Below are positions 43,997-52,904 of a DNA stretch of 64,000 bases, one piece after another. Numbering within the stretch: the first letter of the stretch is position 1; each line of letters begins with the position of its first letter. The notes under the pieces were generated by a model. That model worked only from the letters and a program-made list of their open reading frames with translations, was not told the DNA's origin and did not search any database. The translations under genes and the position numbers were made by a program. The DNA comes from GCA-2711565 sp963664245. GTDB lineage: Bacteria; Bacteroidota; Bacteroidia; Bacteroidales; GCA-2711565. The stretch covers positions 248,001 to 312,000 of the forward strand of contig OY760934.1 of assembly GCA_963664245.1 (NCBI GenBank), in the 5' to 3' direction.

Positions 43997-45193
43997 TTAT
44001 TTATTTGTTATTTCTTCCATTGATTCGCCAGTATGTGGCGTTGCGTTAAATCCTTTCTTTGCACTTTTAAATCGGAATAATGATACAAACATCAAAACAA
44101 ATCCAACCGGCAGCTGGATTAATGCCCTCAGGGTTTTAATATTGTAAAGCTTTCGCGGAATGGCTAAAAGAATCCCGACAATGCAGAAAAAGAAAACACC
44201 CAACCAGGCGTACCATAAAGTTCCGGTATTAAAAAAGAAAGATAAAGCAGTAAAAATAGTTACGGTTCCTAATAAAAGGATACGGGGTGGCAGTAGTTGT
44301 TGAAAAACTTTATCGAAGTAATCAAAATTGGCTTTGGTAAAAAGTTCGAGTAATGCCGGGATGAAAAAACGTTTGGCATAAATCAACTGGAAGGCAATCC
44401 AGCGAGAGCGTTGGTTTACAAACACTTCTGCTTTGCTGACTTTTTCATCATAAACATAAGCATTGCTCAAAAAAGAAATACGGTGTTTGTTTTCGAAGAG
44501 TTTGAATTCCATTTCTTTGTCTTCGGCAAACGAATCAATTTCTGACATGATGGATTTATACAGTTGAAAATCGAAGGCCATTCCCGAGCCAATTAAAGCC
44601 GATGAAAGTCCCATTGAAACATGTCCTTTACGGAAAACACTGTTGTTTATTTCTTCACTGATCCCGTCTAAAATTGCAAGGTCAGAGTTTTTATTTTTTG
44701 CAACACGGTGAGCTTGGATGGCTACAATTTCATTGTTCATTTCATGGTTGACCTTTCTGATAAAATCGGGTTCCATCAGGTTATCGGCATCTAAAATAAT
44801 GATGCCTTCATAATCGTTTTTAATTTCTTTTAACGCTTTATTGATTGAACGCGCTTTGGTGCTTTGTTCAAAGCTTACTTCCAAAACATTAACCGGGATG
44901 TTTTTTAAGTCTTCAATGGTGTCTTTTTTCAAAGTGTCAGCAATGATGTAAACATCGTACAAATCGTTGGGATAGTTTTGCTTGGTCGCATCACGGGCAA
45001 CATTACGGATAACAACATCTTCTTTATAAGCAGGAATCAGCACAAGGAATTTCCGTAATTCCTCATTATCTTCATTGGGACTGCTTCTGTAAAATAATGC
45101 TGAAAAAGCAAACGTGAAAATATAAATGGAAGATATTCCAAGGTAAGCAATGAATACCCATTGTAAAATTTCTAATAACTGATTCGCAATCAT
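43997..45193 (-). CDS. Membrane glycosyltransferase, family 2, tandem copy B2
   Basis: A 398-residue paralogue of B1 with the same order: TM, FLVLIPAYKEDVVI, IILDADNLMEPDF, NQRSRWIAFQL, C-terminal TMs ending in FVLMFVSLFRF. The QxxRW motif (QRSRW) is kept. A 47-base gap with no clear promoter separates it from the next pair. Confidence 0.9.
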   Translation of the reverse strand: MIANQLLEILQWVFIAYLGISSIYIFTFAFSALFYRSSPNEDNEELRKFLVLIPAYKEDVVIRNVARDATKQNYPNDLYDVYIIADTLKKDTIEDLKNIPVNVLEVSFEQSTKARSINKALKEIKNDYEGIIILDADNLMEPDFIRKVNHEMNNEIVAIQAHRVAKNKNSDLAILDGISEEINNSVFRKGHVSMGLSSALIGSGMAFDFQLYKSIMSEIDSFAEDKEMEFKLFENKHRISFLSNAYVYDEKVSKAEVFVNQRSRWIAFQLIYAKRFFIPALLELFTKANFDYFDKVFQQLLPPRILLLGTVTIFTALSFFFNTGTLWYAWLGVFFFCIVGILLAIPRKLYNIKTLRALIQLPVGFVLMFVSLFRFKSAKKGFNATPHTGESMEEITNK

Positions 45194-45240
45194 AAAGCAA
45201 CCTGATTTAAATATTAAATTTACAATATTTCATATGATTT

Positions 45241-46182
45241 TCAAAGCATTGGATTTTCGTGAACTTCTTTGGAAAAGAAATTTTTAATATGCCAACCAAT
45301 TGCCCGGTAATACGCATGAAATAGTTTTAATTTTCCCTTTATCAAAAATTTGAACGCGTTTTTAGGTATTGCCACCATTAATTGGTACAAAATCCCTAAA
45401 TAGAAATCCTTACCATGAATATTACGGCGCATAAAAACAATTCTGTTTCGGTTCAAATAATATATTTTTAGAGCACTTAAGCGTCCAGTAGAGATTGATT
45501 CGCGGTGATATACCAACGAGTCATGTACGTAAAAGATTTTATACCCGGCCTGTTTTATCCGTGCACACCAATCGGCTTCTTCGTAATACAAGAAGAAAAT
45601 GTACGACATCAGTCCTATTTTTTTAATTACTTCCATAGGAACCATCATTGCTGCACCATGGGCGTAAGCTGTTTCACGATCCTTGTCGTATTGCCCTTTA
45701 TCTTTTTGATTGAACCCGATGGAAAAGTTACGCATGGTTATCGGGTTGATTTCGGTGTAACCGGCATACTGTATGGTATCGGGTGTATGGAAATACCTGA
45801 TCTTCGGGCTAACGACACCTATTCCCGGGTTTTGTTCCAGCTTGTCGAGCAGTGGTTCAATAAAGTTTTCCGTGACAACGGTATCATTGTTTAACAGCAT
45901 AACGTATTCGCCCCTGGCACGCATCAGGCCGTAGTTGTTTCCGGCAGCAAAACCGTAATTTATCGGGTTTTCTACAAGGATAACATTGGGGTATTTACGT
46001 TTGATAATTTTAGGGTCGTCATCGGGCGAGCAGTTGTCAACCACAATCACCTCAATATTGGGATAGCTGATTTTATTGAGCGATTCAATCATTTCAAGCG
46101 TAACCTCTGAATGGTTATAATTAACCGTGATAATAGAGATTAAAGGATAATTCGTTCTTTTACGCTTAAATTCTTTCATCAA
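45241..46182 (-). CDS. Glycosyltransferase family 2 (rhamnosyltransferase type), tandem copy C1
   Basis: A 313-residue soluble GT2 with PLISIITVNYNHSEVT, VIVVDNCSPDDDP, FAAGNNYGLMRARGEYVMLLNNDT and YYEEADWCARIKQAGYKIF. This is the WbbL/rhamnosyltransferase-like group. Paralogue of C2, eight bases upstream. Start either Met of the initial MM. Confidence 0.92.
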   Translation of the reverse strand: MMKEFKRKRTNYPLISIITVNYNHSEVTLEMIESLNKISYPNIEVIVVDNCSPDDDPKIIKRKYPNVILVENPINYGFAAGNNYGLMRARGEYVMLLNNDTVVTENFIEPLLDKLEQNPGIGVVSPKIRYFHTPDTIQYAGYTEINPITMRNFSIGFNQKDKGQYDKDRETAYAHGAAMMVPMEVIKKIGLMSYIFFLYYEEADWCARIKQAGYKIFYVHDSLVYHRESISTGRLSALKIYYLNRNRIVFMRRNIHGKDFYLGILYQLMVAIPKNAFKFLIKGKLKLFHAYYRAIGWHIKNFFSKEVHENPML

Positions 46183-46190
46183 AATACATT

Positions 46191-47123
46191 TTATTTCGAG
46201 ACCCGTTCTTTTCGCATCTCTTTATCAAAGAAATGCCGGATGAACCAACCGTAAGCCCTTAACACGGCATAAGCCTGTTTAAATTCTTTTTTAGCCATTG
46301 CAAAAACTACGTTCTTAGCCAAAGCAACGGTAAATAAATAACTTAAACTTAAAATGTTCAGGGGGAACTTAACATGCCTTCTCATGTATATCAAACGACC
46401 CCGGTTTACATAATAGGTTTTATACGGGCTATTTGTTCCTGTTGTTACAGAATCTTTATGATATACTTTCGAATTATGGACATAGCATATTTTATAGCCT
46501 GCATACCTTACACGCTTGCACCAATCCATATCTTCGTAATACAAAAAGAAATATTCGCTCATGGGGCCTACATCTTCCAAGACTTTTCGAGGAAACATAG
46601 TTGCCCCGCCATGGGCAAAAGCCGAAAAAGTATCACGTTCGTACTGGCCTTTTTCGGGTTCGTTATATCCAATGGAATTGTTTCTTATGGTGAAAGGGTT
46701 GATTTCTGTATATCCTGCCGATTGTATGTTTCGGGGAGGGGCGTAAAAATATATTTTAGGACTGACAATGCCGATTTCCGGATTAGATAGCAATACTTTA
46801 AGCAAAGGTTCCAGAAAATCCTTTTCTACCGTCATGTCGTTGTTGATGGACAGAATATAGTCGCCCGTACTTTTTTGTATCCCGATGTTATTTGCCGGGG
46901 CAAAACCAATGTTCTTTTTAATGCAAAACAGTTCGATTTTTCCTTTAAATCGTTCGTTTATTAATATCGGGTCTCTGGGGTCCGATCCGTTATCAACAAC
47001 AATAACCTCAATGTTGGGGTAAGTAATTTTGAAAAGAGAATCCAGAAATTCGATGGTATCGTTAGCGTGGTTATAGTTTACAGTAACTACTGAAACTAGT
47101 GGAAGATACTCTTTCAACAACAT
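46191..47123 (-). CDS. Glycosyltransferase family 2 (rhamnosyltransferase type), tandem copy C2
   Basis: A 310-residue paralogue of C1 (PLVSVVTVNYNHANDT, VIVVDNGSDPRD, GFAPANNIGIQKSTGDYILSINND, YYEDMDWCKRVRYAGYKI). First gene of the long left block (17 kb, all minus strand to 30.2 kb). It is divergent from rfbF across a 169-base AT-rich gap. Confidence 0.92.
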   Translation of the reverse strand: MLLKEYLPLVSVVTVNYNHANDTIEFLDSLFKITYPNIEVIVVDNGSDPRDPILINERFKGKIELFCIKKNIGFAPANNIGIQKSTGDYILSINNDMTVEKDFLEPLLKVLLSNPEIGIVSPKIYFYAPPRNIQSAGYTEINPFTIRNNSIGYNEPEKGQYERDTFSAFAHGGATMFPRKVLEDVGPMSEYFFLYYEDMDWCKRVRYAGYKICYVHNSKVYHKDSVTTGTNSPYKTYYVNRGRLIYMRRHVKFPLNILSLSYLFTVALAKNVVFAMAKKEFKQAYAVLRAYGWFIRHFFDKEMRKERVSK

Positions 47124-47264
47124 ATCTTTTAATTTAATTCTTCAATTTAAAATTACGCCTTTTTTGCAAGCCGGAAGTTTAATGATTTTTTAATTATCAA
47201 CAGTTATAACTTAATAATGTATATAAATAATTTTAATTCTCTGGGTTCAGCATTTAAAAAACAT

Positions 47265-47272
47265 TAAATTTG
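47265..47272 (+). promoter_or_regulatory. -7 box for the CDP-sugar operon
   Basis: TAAATTTG, exact TAnnTTTG, 20 bases before the rfbF ATG. The divergent gap (47124-47292) is otherwise AT-rich; no matching box was found for the leftward block. Confidence 0.5.
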
Positions 47273-47292
47273 AGATGTAAACCGAAAATTTT

Positions 47293-48069
47293 ATGAAAGT
47301 AGTAATATTAGCAGGCGGGCTGGGCACACGTTTAAGCGAAGAAACTGACTTTAAACCCAAGCCCATGGTTGAAATTGGAGGCAAACCCATCCTTTGGCAC
47401 ATTATGAAAATTTATTCATATTATGGCTACAACGAGTTCATTATATGTTGTGGTTATAAAGGGTATATGATTAAAGAATATTTTGCAAATTATTACCTGC
47501 ACCAGGCTGATGTAACCGTTGATTTGTCAACAAACGAGTTGGAAGTACACATGTCGCATGCCGAACCTTGGAAGGTGACTTTGGTTGATACCGGCATCAA
47601 AACCATGACCGGAGGCCGGATAAAACGCATTGAAAAATACGTTGGCAATAAACCGTTTTTGCTGACTTACGGAGATGGGCTGGGAGATGTGAACATCAAA
47701 GCCCTGGTCGATTTTCATAAAAAACATGGTAAAAAAGCAAGCATCACGGCGGTTCAACCCATAGGCCGTTTTGGTTCTTTGCTTTTTGACGAATCCGGGA
47801 ACATCCAAACATTCAAAGAAAAACCTAAAGATGCCGACTGGGTAAATGGCGGATTTTTTGTACTGGAACCGGAAGTATTCAACTACATCGAAGATTATGA
47901 TTCTTGCATTTGGGAACGTACGCCGCTCGAAAATTTGTTGAACGACAAAGAGTTAATGGCCTACAAACACGAAGGTTTTTGGCATCCGATGGATACCTTG
48001 AGAGATAAAAACGAGTTGGAAAAATCATGGAATTCCGATCAATGTAAATGGCGATTATGGGACGAGTAA
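47293..48069 (+). CDS. rfbF: Glucose-1-phosphate cytidylyltransferase
   Basis: Makes CDP-glucose from CTP and glucose-1-phosphate. 258 residues with the nucleotidyltransferase start VVILAGGLGTRLSEETDFK-type motif, PKPMVEIGGKPILWHI, YGDGLGDVN, and the family-typical GFWHPMDTLRDKNELE end. First gene of a five-gene operon; it overlaps rfbG by about 13-22 bases. Confidence 0.97.
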   Translation: MKVVILAGGLGTRLSEETDFKPKPMVEIGGKPILWHIMKIYSYYGYNEFIICCGYKGYMIKEYFANYYLHQADVTVDLSTNELEVHMSHAEPWKVTLVDTGIKTMTGGRIKRIEKYVGNKPFLLTYGDGLGDVNIKALVDFHKKHGKKASITAVQPIGRFGSLLFDESGNIQTFKEKPKDADWVNGGFFVLEPEVFNYIEDYDSCIWERTPLENLLNDKELMAYKHEGFWHPMDTLRDKNELEKSWNSDQCKWRLWDE

Positions 48070-49124
48070 ATCCTGATCCGGGCTTTTGGAAAAACAAAAA
48101 AGTATTTATTACCGGCCACACCGGTTTTAAGGGCTCGTGGCTTTGTCTTTACCTGAACCGTTTGGGAGCCGATATTTATGGTTATGCTCTGGAAACCAAT
48201 ACCAATCCGAGTTTGTTTAAGCAATGTAAGATAGAAGAAATGGTTTCTTCCTGCATTGCCGATGTACGGGATAAAAAGGTTCTGACCGAAAACATCAAAA
48301 AAATACAGCCGGAAATTGTGTTTCACCTAGCGGCTCAGCCACTGGTCAGGTACTCGTATAAAGACCCTCGGTACACCTACGAAACAAACATCAACGGAAC
48401 CATCAACCTGATGGAAGCCATTCGTGAAACAGCATCGGTAAAGGCCATTGTAAACGTCACTACCGACAAATGTTACGATAATAAAGAAACTCTGAAACCT
48501 TACATTGAAACCGACGCCTTGGGCGGTTATGATCCGTATTCGAGCAGTAAGGCTTGTTCCGAGATTATTTCAGCCTCTTACCGCAATTCTTTTTTTAACG
48601 AACAAGGCATTGCTTTGGCAACGGCCAGGGCAGGAAATGTAGTAGGAGGGGGCGATTGGAGCGAAGACCGTCTTATTCCCGATCTTATTCGTTCAATTTT
48701 AAACAAGCAAGAAATCCAAATCCGTTACCCCGATGCAATTCGTCCGTGGCAGCATGTGTTGGAACCTTTAACCGCTTATATTTTGCTGGCAGAAAAGCTG
48801 TTTCAAAATAAAGAGGAGTTTTCGGGGGCGTGGAATTTTGGCCCGTCGGATGAGGATGAAAAAACCGTGGAGTGGATCGTGCAAAAAATGTATGAAAGTC
48901 TAGGAATAAACGTCAATTATAAGATTGACCAAAATCAGCAACCGCACGAAGCAAAATTCCTTAAACTGGATTCTTCAAAAGCATTAAAAAAACTAAAATG
49001 GAAATCGCGCTGGACCTTAAGTAAAACTTTAGATAGTATTACTAACTACATTCATTCGTATCAAAATAAAGAAGATATAAAAGAGCTTTGTTTTGCTCAA
49101 ATCGACGAATATTTATCAGAATAA
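48057..49124 (+). CDS. rfbG: CDP-glucose 4,6-dehydratase
   Basis: Converts CDP-glucose to CDP-4-keto-6-deoxyglucose. Extended SDR fold: Rossmann motif FITGHTGFKGSWL, catalytic Tyr/Lys in YDPYSSSKACSE, NVTTDKCYDN, and GNVVGGGDWSEDRLIPD, all diagnostic of RfbG. Two start codons (48048 and 48057) both overlap rfbF; the first Met before GRVNPDPGFW at 48057 is chosen. 355 residues. Confidence 0.96.
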   Translation: MGRVNPDPGFWKNKKVFITGHTGFKGSWLCLYLNRLGADIYGYALETNTNPSLFKQCKIEEMVSSCIADVRDKKVLTENIKKIQPEIVFHLAAQPLVRYSYKDPRYTYETNINGTINLMEAIRETASVKAIVNVTTDKCYDNKETLKPYIETDALGGYDPYSSSKACSEIISASYRNSFFNEQGIALATARAGNVVGGGDWSEDRLIPDLIRSILNKQEIQIRYPDAIRPWQHVLEPLTAYILLAEKLFQNKEEFSGAWNFGPSDEDEKTVEWIVQKMYESLGINVNYKIDQNQQPHEAKFLKLDSSKALKKLKWKSRWTLSKTLDSITNYIHSYQNKEDIKELCFAQIDEYLSE

Positions 49125-49126
49125 AT

Positions 49127-49672
49127 ATGAACTTTATTCCAACTTTTATCAGTGGTGTTTACGTTGTTGAGTTAAATCCTTTCCGGGATCAACGGGGAAG
49201 TTTTGTCCGGAATTTCTGCAAAAACGAGTTCAAAGAAATTGGTTTGAACAAGGAGATTGTTCAAATAAATCACTCGCTAACTAAAAATAAGGGTGCGTTC
49301 CGTGGATTGCATTTTCAAAAGCCGCCGTATTCTGAGATAAAGATTATCCGTTGCATTAAAGGTAGTGTGTACGATGTTGTGGTTGACATCAGAAAAGATT
49401 CGCCAACTTTTTTGCAGCATTTTGCGATTAAGCTGAACGAAAACGAATATAAAATGATTCTCATCCCGGAAGGCTGTGCACATGGCTTTCAAAGTTTGGA
49501 GGAAAATTGCGAGTTGATTTATTTGCATACGGCCTTTTATGAACCGGATCACGAAGGTGGTTTAAACATTGATGATCCTAAATTAAACATTGAACTCCCA
49601 TTGCCAATCACCGAAATTTCCGAACGGGATAAAAATCACCCTTTGATAACCGAAAATTTTAAAGGCATCTGA
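49127..49672 (+). CDS. Deoxy-hexulose 3,5-epimerase (RmlC-like cupin)
   Basis: A 181-residue cupin. ATG at 49127 follows the rfbG stop by two bases; an ORF start at 49088 overlaps rfbG and is rejected. Motifs: PFRDQRGSFVRNFCKNEF, the catalytic His in FRGLHFQKPPYSE, VVVDIRKDSPTF, and IPEGCAHGFQSLEENCELIY. In this CDP operon it would act on a CDP-4-keto-6-deoxy sugar, and not on the dTDP form used by RmlC (inference). Confidence 0.9.
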   Translation: MNFIPTFISGVYVVELNPFRDQRGSFVRNFCKNEFKEIGLNKEIVQINHSLTKNKGAFRGLHFQKPPYSEIKIIRCIKGSVYDVVVDIRKDSPTFLQHFAIKLNENEYKMILIPEGCAHGFQSLEENCELIYLHTAFYEPDHEGGLNIDDPKLNIELPLPITEISERDKNHPLITENFKGI

Positions 49673-49673
49673 T

Positions 49674-50900
49674 ATGAAATGTCGATTTTGTAATACTTTG
49701 CTAAAGCATGAATTTATTGATTTGATTGCTTCTCCGCCATCTAATTCATACCTAAGGAAGAGCGATTTGAATGCCCCGGAAGCTTATTTCCCGCTGAAGG
49801 TGTTTGTGTGCGAGAAATGTTTTTTGGTTCAACTGGCAGAGTATAAGAGCCACAAAGAGATATTTGACAAAGATTACGCGTATTTTTCTTCTTATTCAAC
49901 CTCCTGGTTAAAGCATTGCAAGGATTATGTTGAAATGATAAGCCAGCGTTTGAAACTTAACGAAACTTCCCAGGTCATTGAAATTGCTTCAAATGATGGC
50001 TATCTTTTGCAGTATTTTAAAGAAAAAGGCATTCCCTGCCTGGGCATTGAACCCACGGGAAACACCGCTAAAGCAGCGCAGGAAAAAGGAATAGAAACAC
50101 TGGTTGAGTTTTTTGGGGAGAAGTTGGCCGAGACTTTGACTAAAAACGGGCGAAAAGCAGATTTAATTATTGGCAACAATGTTTTGGCTCACGTGCCCGA
50201 TATTAATGATTTTGTAAAAGGATTAAAAATTGCTTTGAAAGAGGAGGGAAGCATTACCATGGAATTTCCTCATTTGCTTCAACTCATACAAAACAAGCAG
50301 TTCGATACGATTTACCACGAACACTTTTCGTACCTTTCATTGCTAAGCGTTTGCGAAATTTTTAAAGCAAATGGCTTGCAGGTGTACGATGCCGATAAAA
50401 TCCCGACCCATGGGGGTTCTTTACGGATATATGCCACTCATTTGGAAAATAAAGCCGCAGCAGTTTCTCAGAATATTGCTAAGATTTTTAGTGACGAAAA
50501 AAAGGCAATGCTTGACCGTTTGGATGGTTACCTTGACTTTCAAACTAAGGTTGATGAAATTAAGAACGCTTTTCTTTCCTTTTTGCTAAACGCCAAAAAG
50601 CAAAACAAAAAAGTGATTGCTTATGGAGCCGCAGCCAAGGGAAATACACTGTTGAATTATTGCGGAATAAAGCCCGATTTGATTGAATTTGTGGTTGATG
50701 CTTCTCCGGCCAAACAAAATAAATACTTGCCGGGCAGCCGGATCCCGATTTTTAAAGAAGAAAAAATTAAGGATTTTAAACCCGATTATGTGGTCATTCT
50801 TCCTTGGAACATTCGGGAGGAAATCATGAGCCAATTGAGTTACATCAGAGATTGGGATGCTAAATTTGTTATCGCCATTCCCGAATTGAAAATACTATGA
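49674..50900 (+). CDS. Sugar C-methyltransferase (NovU/TylCIII-like)
   Basis: A 408-residue three-part enzyme: N-terminal zinc-binding domain (CRFCNTLL and CEKCFLVQ), a SAM-binding central domain (VIEIASNDGYLLQYFKEKG, LGIEPTGNTAKAA, IIGNNVLAHVPD), and a C-terminal domain (IAYGAAAKGNTLLNYCGI) typical of Methyltransf_14. Relatives C-methylate 4-keto-deoxysugars at C3. Its position after dehydratase and epimerase fits a branched sugar. It overlaps the reductase by four bases (ATGA). Confidence 0.9.
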   Translation: MKCRFCNTLLKHEFIDLIASPPSNSYLRKSDLNAPEAYFPLKVFVCEKCFLVQLAEYKSHKEIFDKDYAYFSSYSTSWLKHCKDYVEMISQRLKLNETSQVIEIASNDGYLLQYFKEKGIPCLGIEPTGNTAKAAQEKGIETLVEFFGEKLAETLTKNGRKADLIIGNNVLAHVPDINDFVKGLKIALKEEGSITMEFPHLLQLIQNKQFDTIYHEHFSYLSLLSVCEIFKANGLQVYDADKIPTHGGSLRIYATHLENKAAAVSQNIAKIFSDEKKAMLDRLDGYLDFQTKVDEIKNAFLSFLLNAKKQNKKVIAYGAAAKGNTLLNYCGIKPDLIEFVVDASPAKQNKYLPGSRIPIFKEEKIKDFKPDYVVILPWNIREEIMSQLSYIRDWDAKFVIAIPELKIL

Positions 50901-51745
50901 CAAAAATTTTAGTTACCGGGGCAACGGGATTTATTGGAAACCATTTAATTAATAGGCTTTTAGGATTGAAGCATCAGGTGGTTGCAACATCCATTGATCC
51001 GCTTCAAAAAGCAAAATCATTCTCCTGGTTCGAAAAAGTAAAATATATTTCGCAGGATTTGAACGAGAAGCTTCCGGATTATTTTACGCATTTTGGCGAA
51101 CCTGACACGGTGATTCACCTGGCCTGGGAGGGATTACCGAATTATAAGGCTTCATTTCATCTTGAAAGGAACCTGCCGTCTAATTACAATTTTCTTAAAA
51201 ACCTGCTGGAAAACGGCTTAAAAAACCTTGCCGTTTTAGGAACCTGTTTTGAGTACGGAATGCAGGAGGGACGCTTAAACGAAGAAATGCCGGTAAATCC
51301 GGAAAATCCTTATGCTTTGGCTAAAGATAAGTTGCGTAAACAGCTGCAGGAATTACAGCGCGAGTATGATTTTCAACTGAAATGGTTCCGTTTGTTTTAC
51401 GTTTACGGAAAAGGGCAGAACCCGAATTCTTTGTTGAGTAGCCTGGATCAGGCGTTAGAAGACGGCGACGAGGAATTTAATATGTCTCCGGGCGACCAGG
51501 TCCGCGATTTTATCTCGGTGACAGAAGCGGTTGATATTATTGCCCGCATATCTTTGCTAGATAAGGATTGTGGAATTGTAAACTGTTGCAGCGGAAATCC
51601 GGTAACGGTTAAAGAAATGGTTTCAAAAACCCTGAAAGAAAAAGGGAAATCTATAAAATTAAATCTGGGGCATTATCCTTATTCCGATCTGGAACCTTTT
51701 TCGTTTTGGGGCGACCGAAAAAAAATGGATTCTCTTTTAGGCTAA
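50897..51745 (+). CDS. NAD-dependent epimerase/dehydratase (sugar 4-ketoreductase)
   Basis: A 282-residue short-chain dehydrogenase: Rossmann motif ILVTGATGFIGNHLINRL, catalytic Y-x3-K in NPYALAKDKLRKQ, and RLFYVYGKGQNPNSLL. As the last gene of the operon it is the likely 4-keto reductase that completes the CDP-6-deoxy sugar. Ends in a nine-base overlap with a convergent gene. Confidence 0.9.
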   Translation: MTKILVTGATGFIGNHLINRLLGLKHQVVATSIDPLQKAKSFSWFEKVKYISQDLNEKLPDYFTHFGEPDTVIHLAWEGLPNYKASFHLERNLPSNYNFLKNLLENGLKNLAVLGTCFEYGMQEGRLNEEMPVNPENPYALAKDKLRKQLQELQREYDFQLKWFRLFYVYGKGQNPNSLLSSLDQALEDGDEEFNMSPGDQVRDFISVTEAVDIIARISLLDKDCGIVNCCSGNPVTVKEMVSKTLKEKGKSIKLNLGHYPYSDLEPFSFWGDRKKMDSLLG

Positions 51746-52252
51746 ATTATTATGAGCCTTTATTGTACTACTGTAGTACGTTATTATTTTATTTTTTATG
51801 CTTTCTAAATCGGTCAGGCTTGATTTAAGGACGGTTTCAATCTCACCTTCCGGATTAAATATTCTAAGTCGTCCAATATTAACACCCGTAGTATCCTCAT
51901 AAATAATTTCAACTTGTAATTTTTCTGTTGCCAGTTCTTTTTGTCCGTCTTTAAAATATTTGTAGTCTGCAACATAAGTAATCTTGTCTTGGCTCAGGGA
52001 AATAATTTCTTTGCCAAAAGTATTCCAAAGCACAATTCGTAGCATAAGGAATCCTAGTAGCCCAAAGATAAAATATGAAATAAAAATCCCGATATGAAGT
52101 TCTTGAGCATTGGTAAGCATAACGTAGGTAAACAAGATTGGAATTATTCCGCAAATTAAGCATATTAAAGTTAAAACCGCACGAATTAACCACGGTGTTT
52201 TGGTATGGTTAATAAGAATTTGGTTTGTTGTTATGGTTGTGTTGGTGCTCAT
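51737..52252 (-). CDS. Hypothetical membrane protein, cassette-like
   Basis: A 171-residue protein with two TMs (about 22-48 and 55-77) and a C-terminal beta-rich cytoplasmic domain (about 85-165; ISLSQDKITYVADYKYF). I do not recognise the family. It breaks the polysaccharide locus between the plus-strand CDP-sugar operon and wzy, is preceded by an attC-like hairpin and overlaps its convergent neighbour by nine bases. Confidence 0.65.
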   Translation of the reverse strand: MSTNTTITTNQILINHTKTPWLIRAVLTLICLICGIIPILFTYVMLTNAQELHIGIFISYFIFGLLGFLMLRIVLWNTFGKEIISLSQDKITYVADYKYFKDGQKELATEKLQVEIIYEDTTGVNIGRLRIFNPEGEIETVLKSSLTDLESIKNKIITYYSSTIKAHNNLA

Positions 52253-52261
52253 CTTTTGATG

Positions 52262-52345
52262 CTTTATAACAAAGTTGGCTATAGTGTGTCGGAAACCGTG
52301 ATGTTTATTTGCCGATTAACCGCCGTACACTACAAGCTGTTGTTT
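52262..52345 (-). repeat. attC-like imperfect hairpin between two solitary genes
   Basis: The arms GGCTATAGTGTGTCGG (52277-52292) and CCGTACACTACAAGC (52323-52337) pair imperfectly around a 30-base loop, with the outer GTTATAAAGC end (read on the minus strand) resembling the attC R' core. The right arm covers the stop of the upstream gene (52330), just where attC sites lie after a cassette gene. A related half (GCCAACACACAATATAGCC) follows the lipoprotein gene at 5.5 kb. No integrase is in the window. Confidence 0.45.
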
Positions 52346-52899
52346 ACATTTTTCATTAAGTAAATTTTATGCTTTTCAGCTATCTTATAGCTGCCTTTTT
52401 CATCGATCCGTTTCATTGAACATAAATAGCCCAGTCTAGAATGACCTTCAACTAGTTGAAAAGGAGGGTGTAGCTCTTTCGTGCAAAATTTATCTAACGA
52501 GCAGACATCTAGAACTATAGGTGGAGTTTTCCATGTTCCATGATCTCTCCAATATAGAACATCTTCATCTTTGCAACAAAAATCTACTAGGTTATCAAGG
52601 CTTCCCCTTAACTTTGTATAAGGCCTAAATCTTTTCAGTACATAAATGTCTATAAGCTTCTCATATGGCCATTCAACTAATTTAAATTCAACAGACTTGT
52701 AATTGATCCAAGAATAGTTTATTAGTGTTTTCCAATTTTTATGATGTGGATATATCCATTGTTTAAAGACCTCTTTAGGTATATTATCATATTCTTCGCT
52801 ATTTTTTATTCGAATGTAATAGTCTTCAAAGTATTCAGGATTTCCATCGATATCCTCATTAGGTTTTAAATCAAGCCATGTCTTATGTATTAATGTCAT
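52330..52899 (-). CDS. Hypothetical protein, cassette-like
   Basis: A 189-residue soluble, acidic, Trp/Tyr-rich protein with several Cys (VDFCCKDED, LDVCSLDKFC) and the phrase PFQLVEGHSRLGYL, which recalls ParB/Srx-like pockets but is not enough to assign it. Similar stand-alone proteins occur as integron-type cassette genes (recollection, unchecked). Five bases from wzy but unlike its neighbours in content. Confidence 0.55.
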   Translation of the reverse strand: MTLIHKTWLDLKPNEDIDGNPEYFEDYYIRIKNSEEYDNIPKEVFKQWIYPHHKNWKTLINYSWINYKSVEFKLVEWPYEKLIDIYVLKRFRPYTKLRGSLDNLVDFCCKDEDVLYWRDHGTWKTPPIVLDVCSLDKFCTKELHPPFQLVEGHSRLGYLCSMKRIDEKGSYKIAEKHKIYLMKNVNNSL

Positions 52900-52904
52900 A
52901 AAGC

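Noticed and set aside
47293..51745. CDP-3,6-dideoxyhexose pathway (abequose, tyvelose or paratose)
   Set aside because: No DdhC/DdhD-like 3-dehydrase genes are present; an epimerase and a C-methyltransferase take their place.
52330..52899. ParB/Srx-like nuclease from the phrase LVEGHSRL
   Set aside because: Single short similarity; the rest of the protein does not show the ParB helix-turn-helix or the nuclease motif order.
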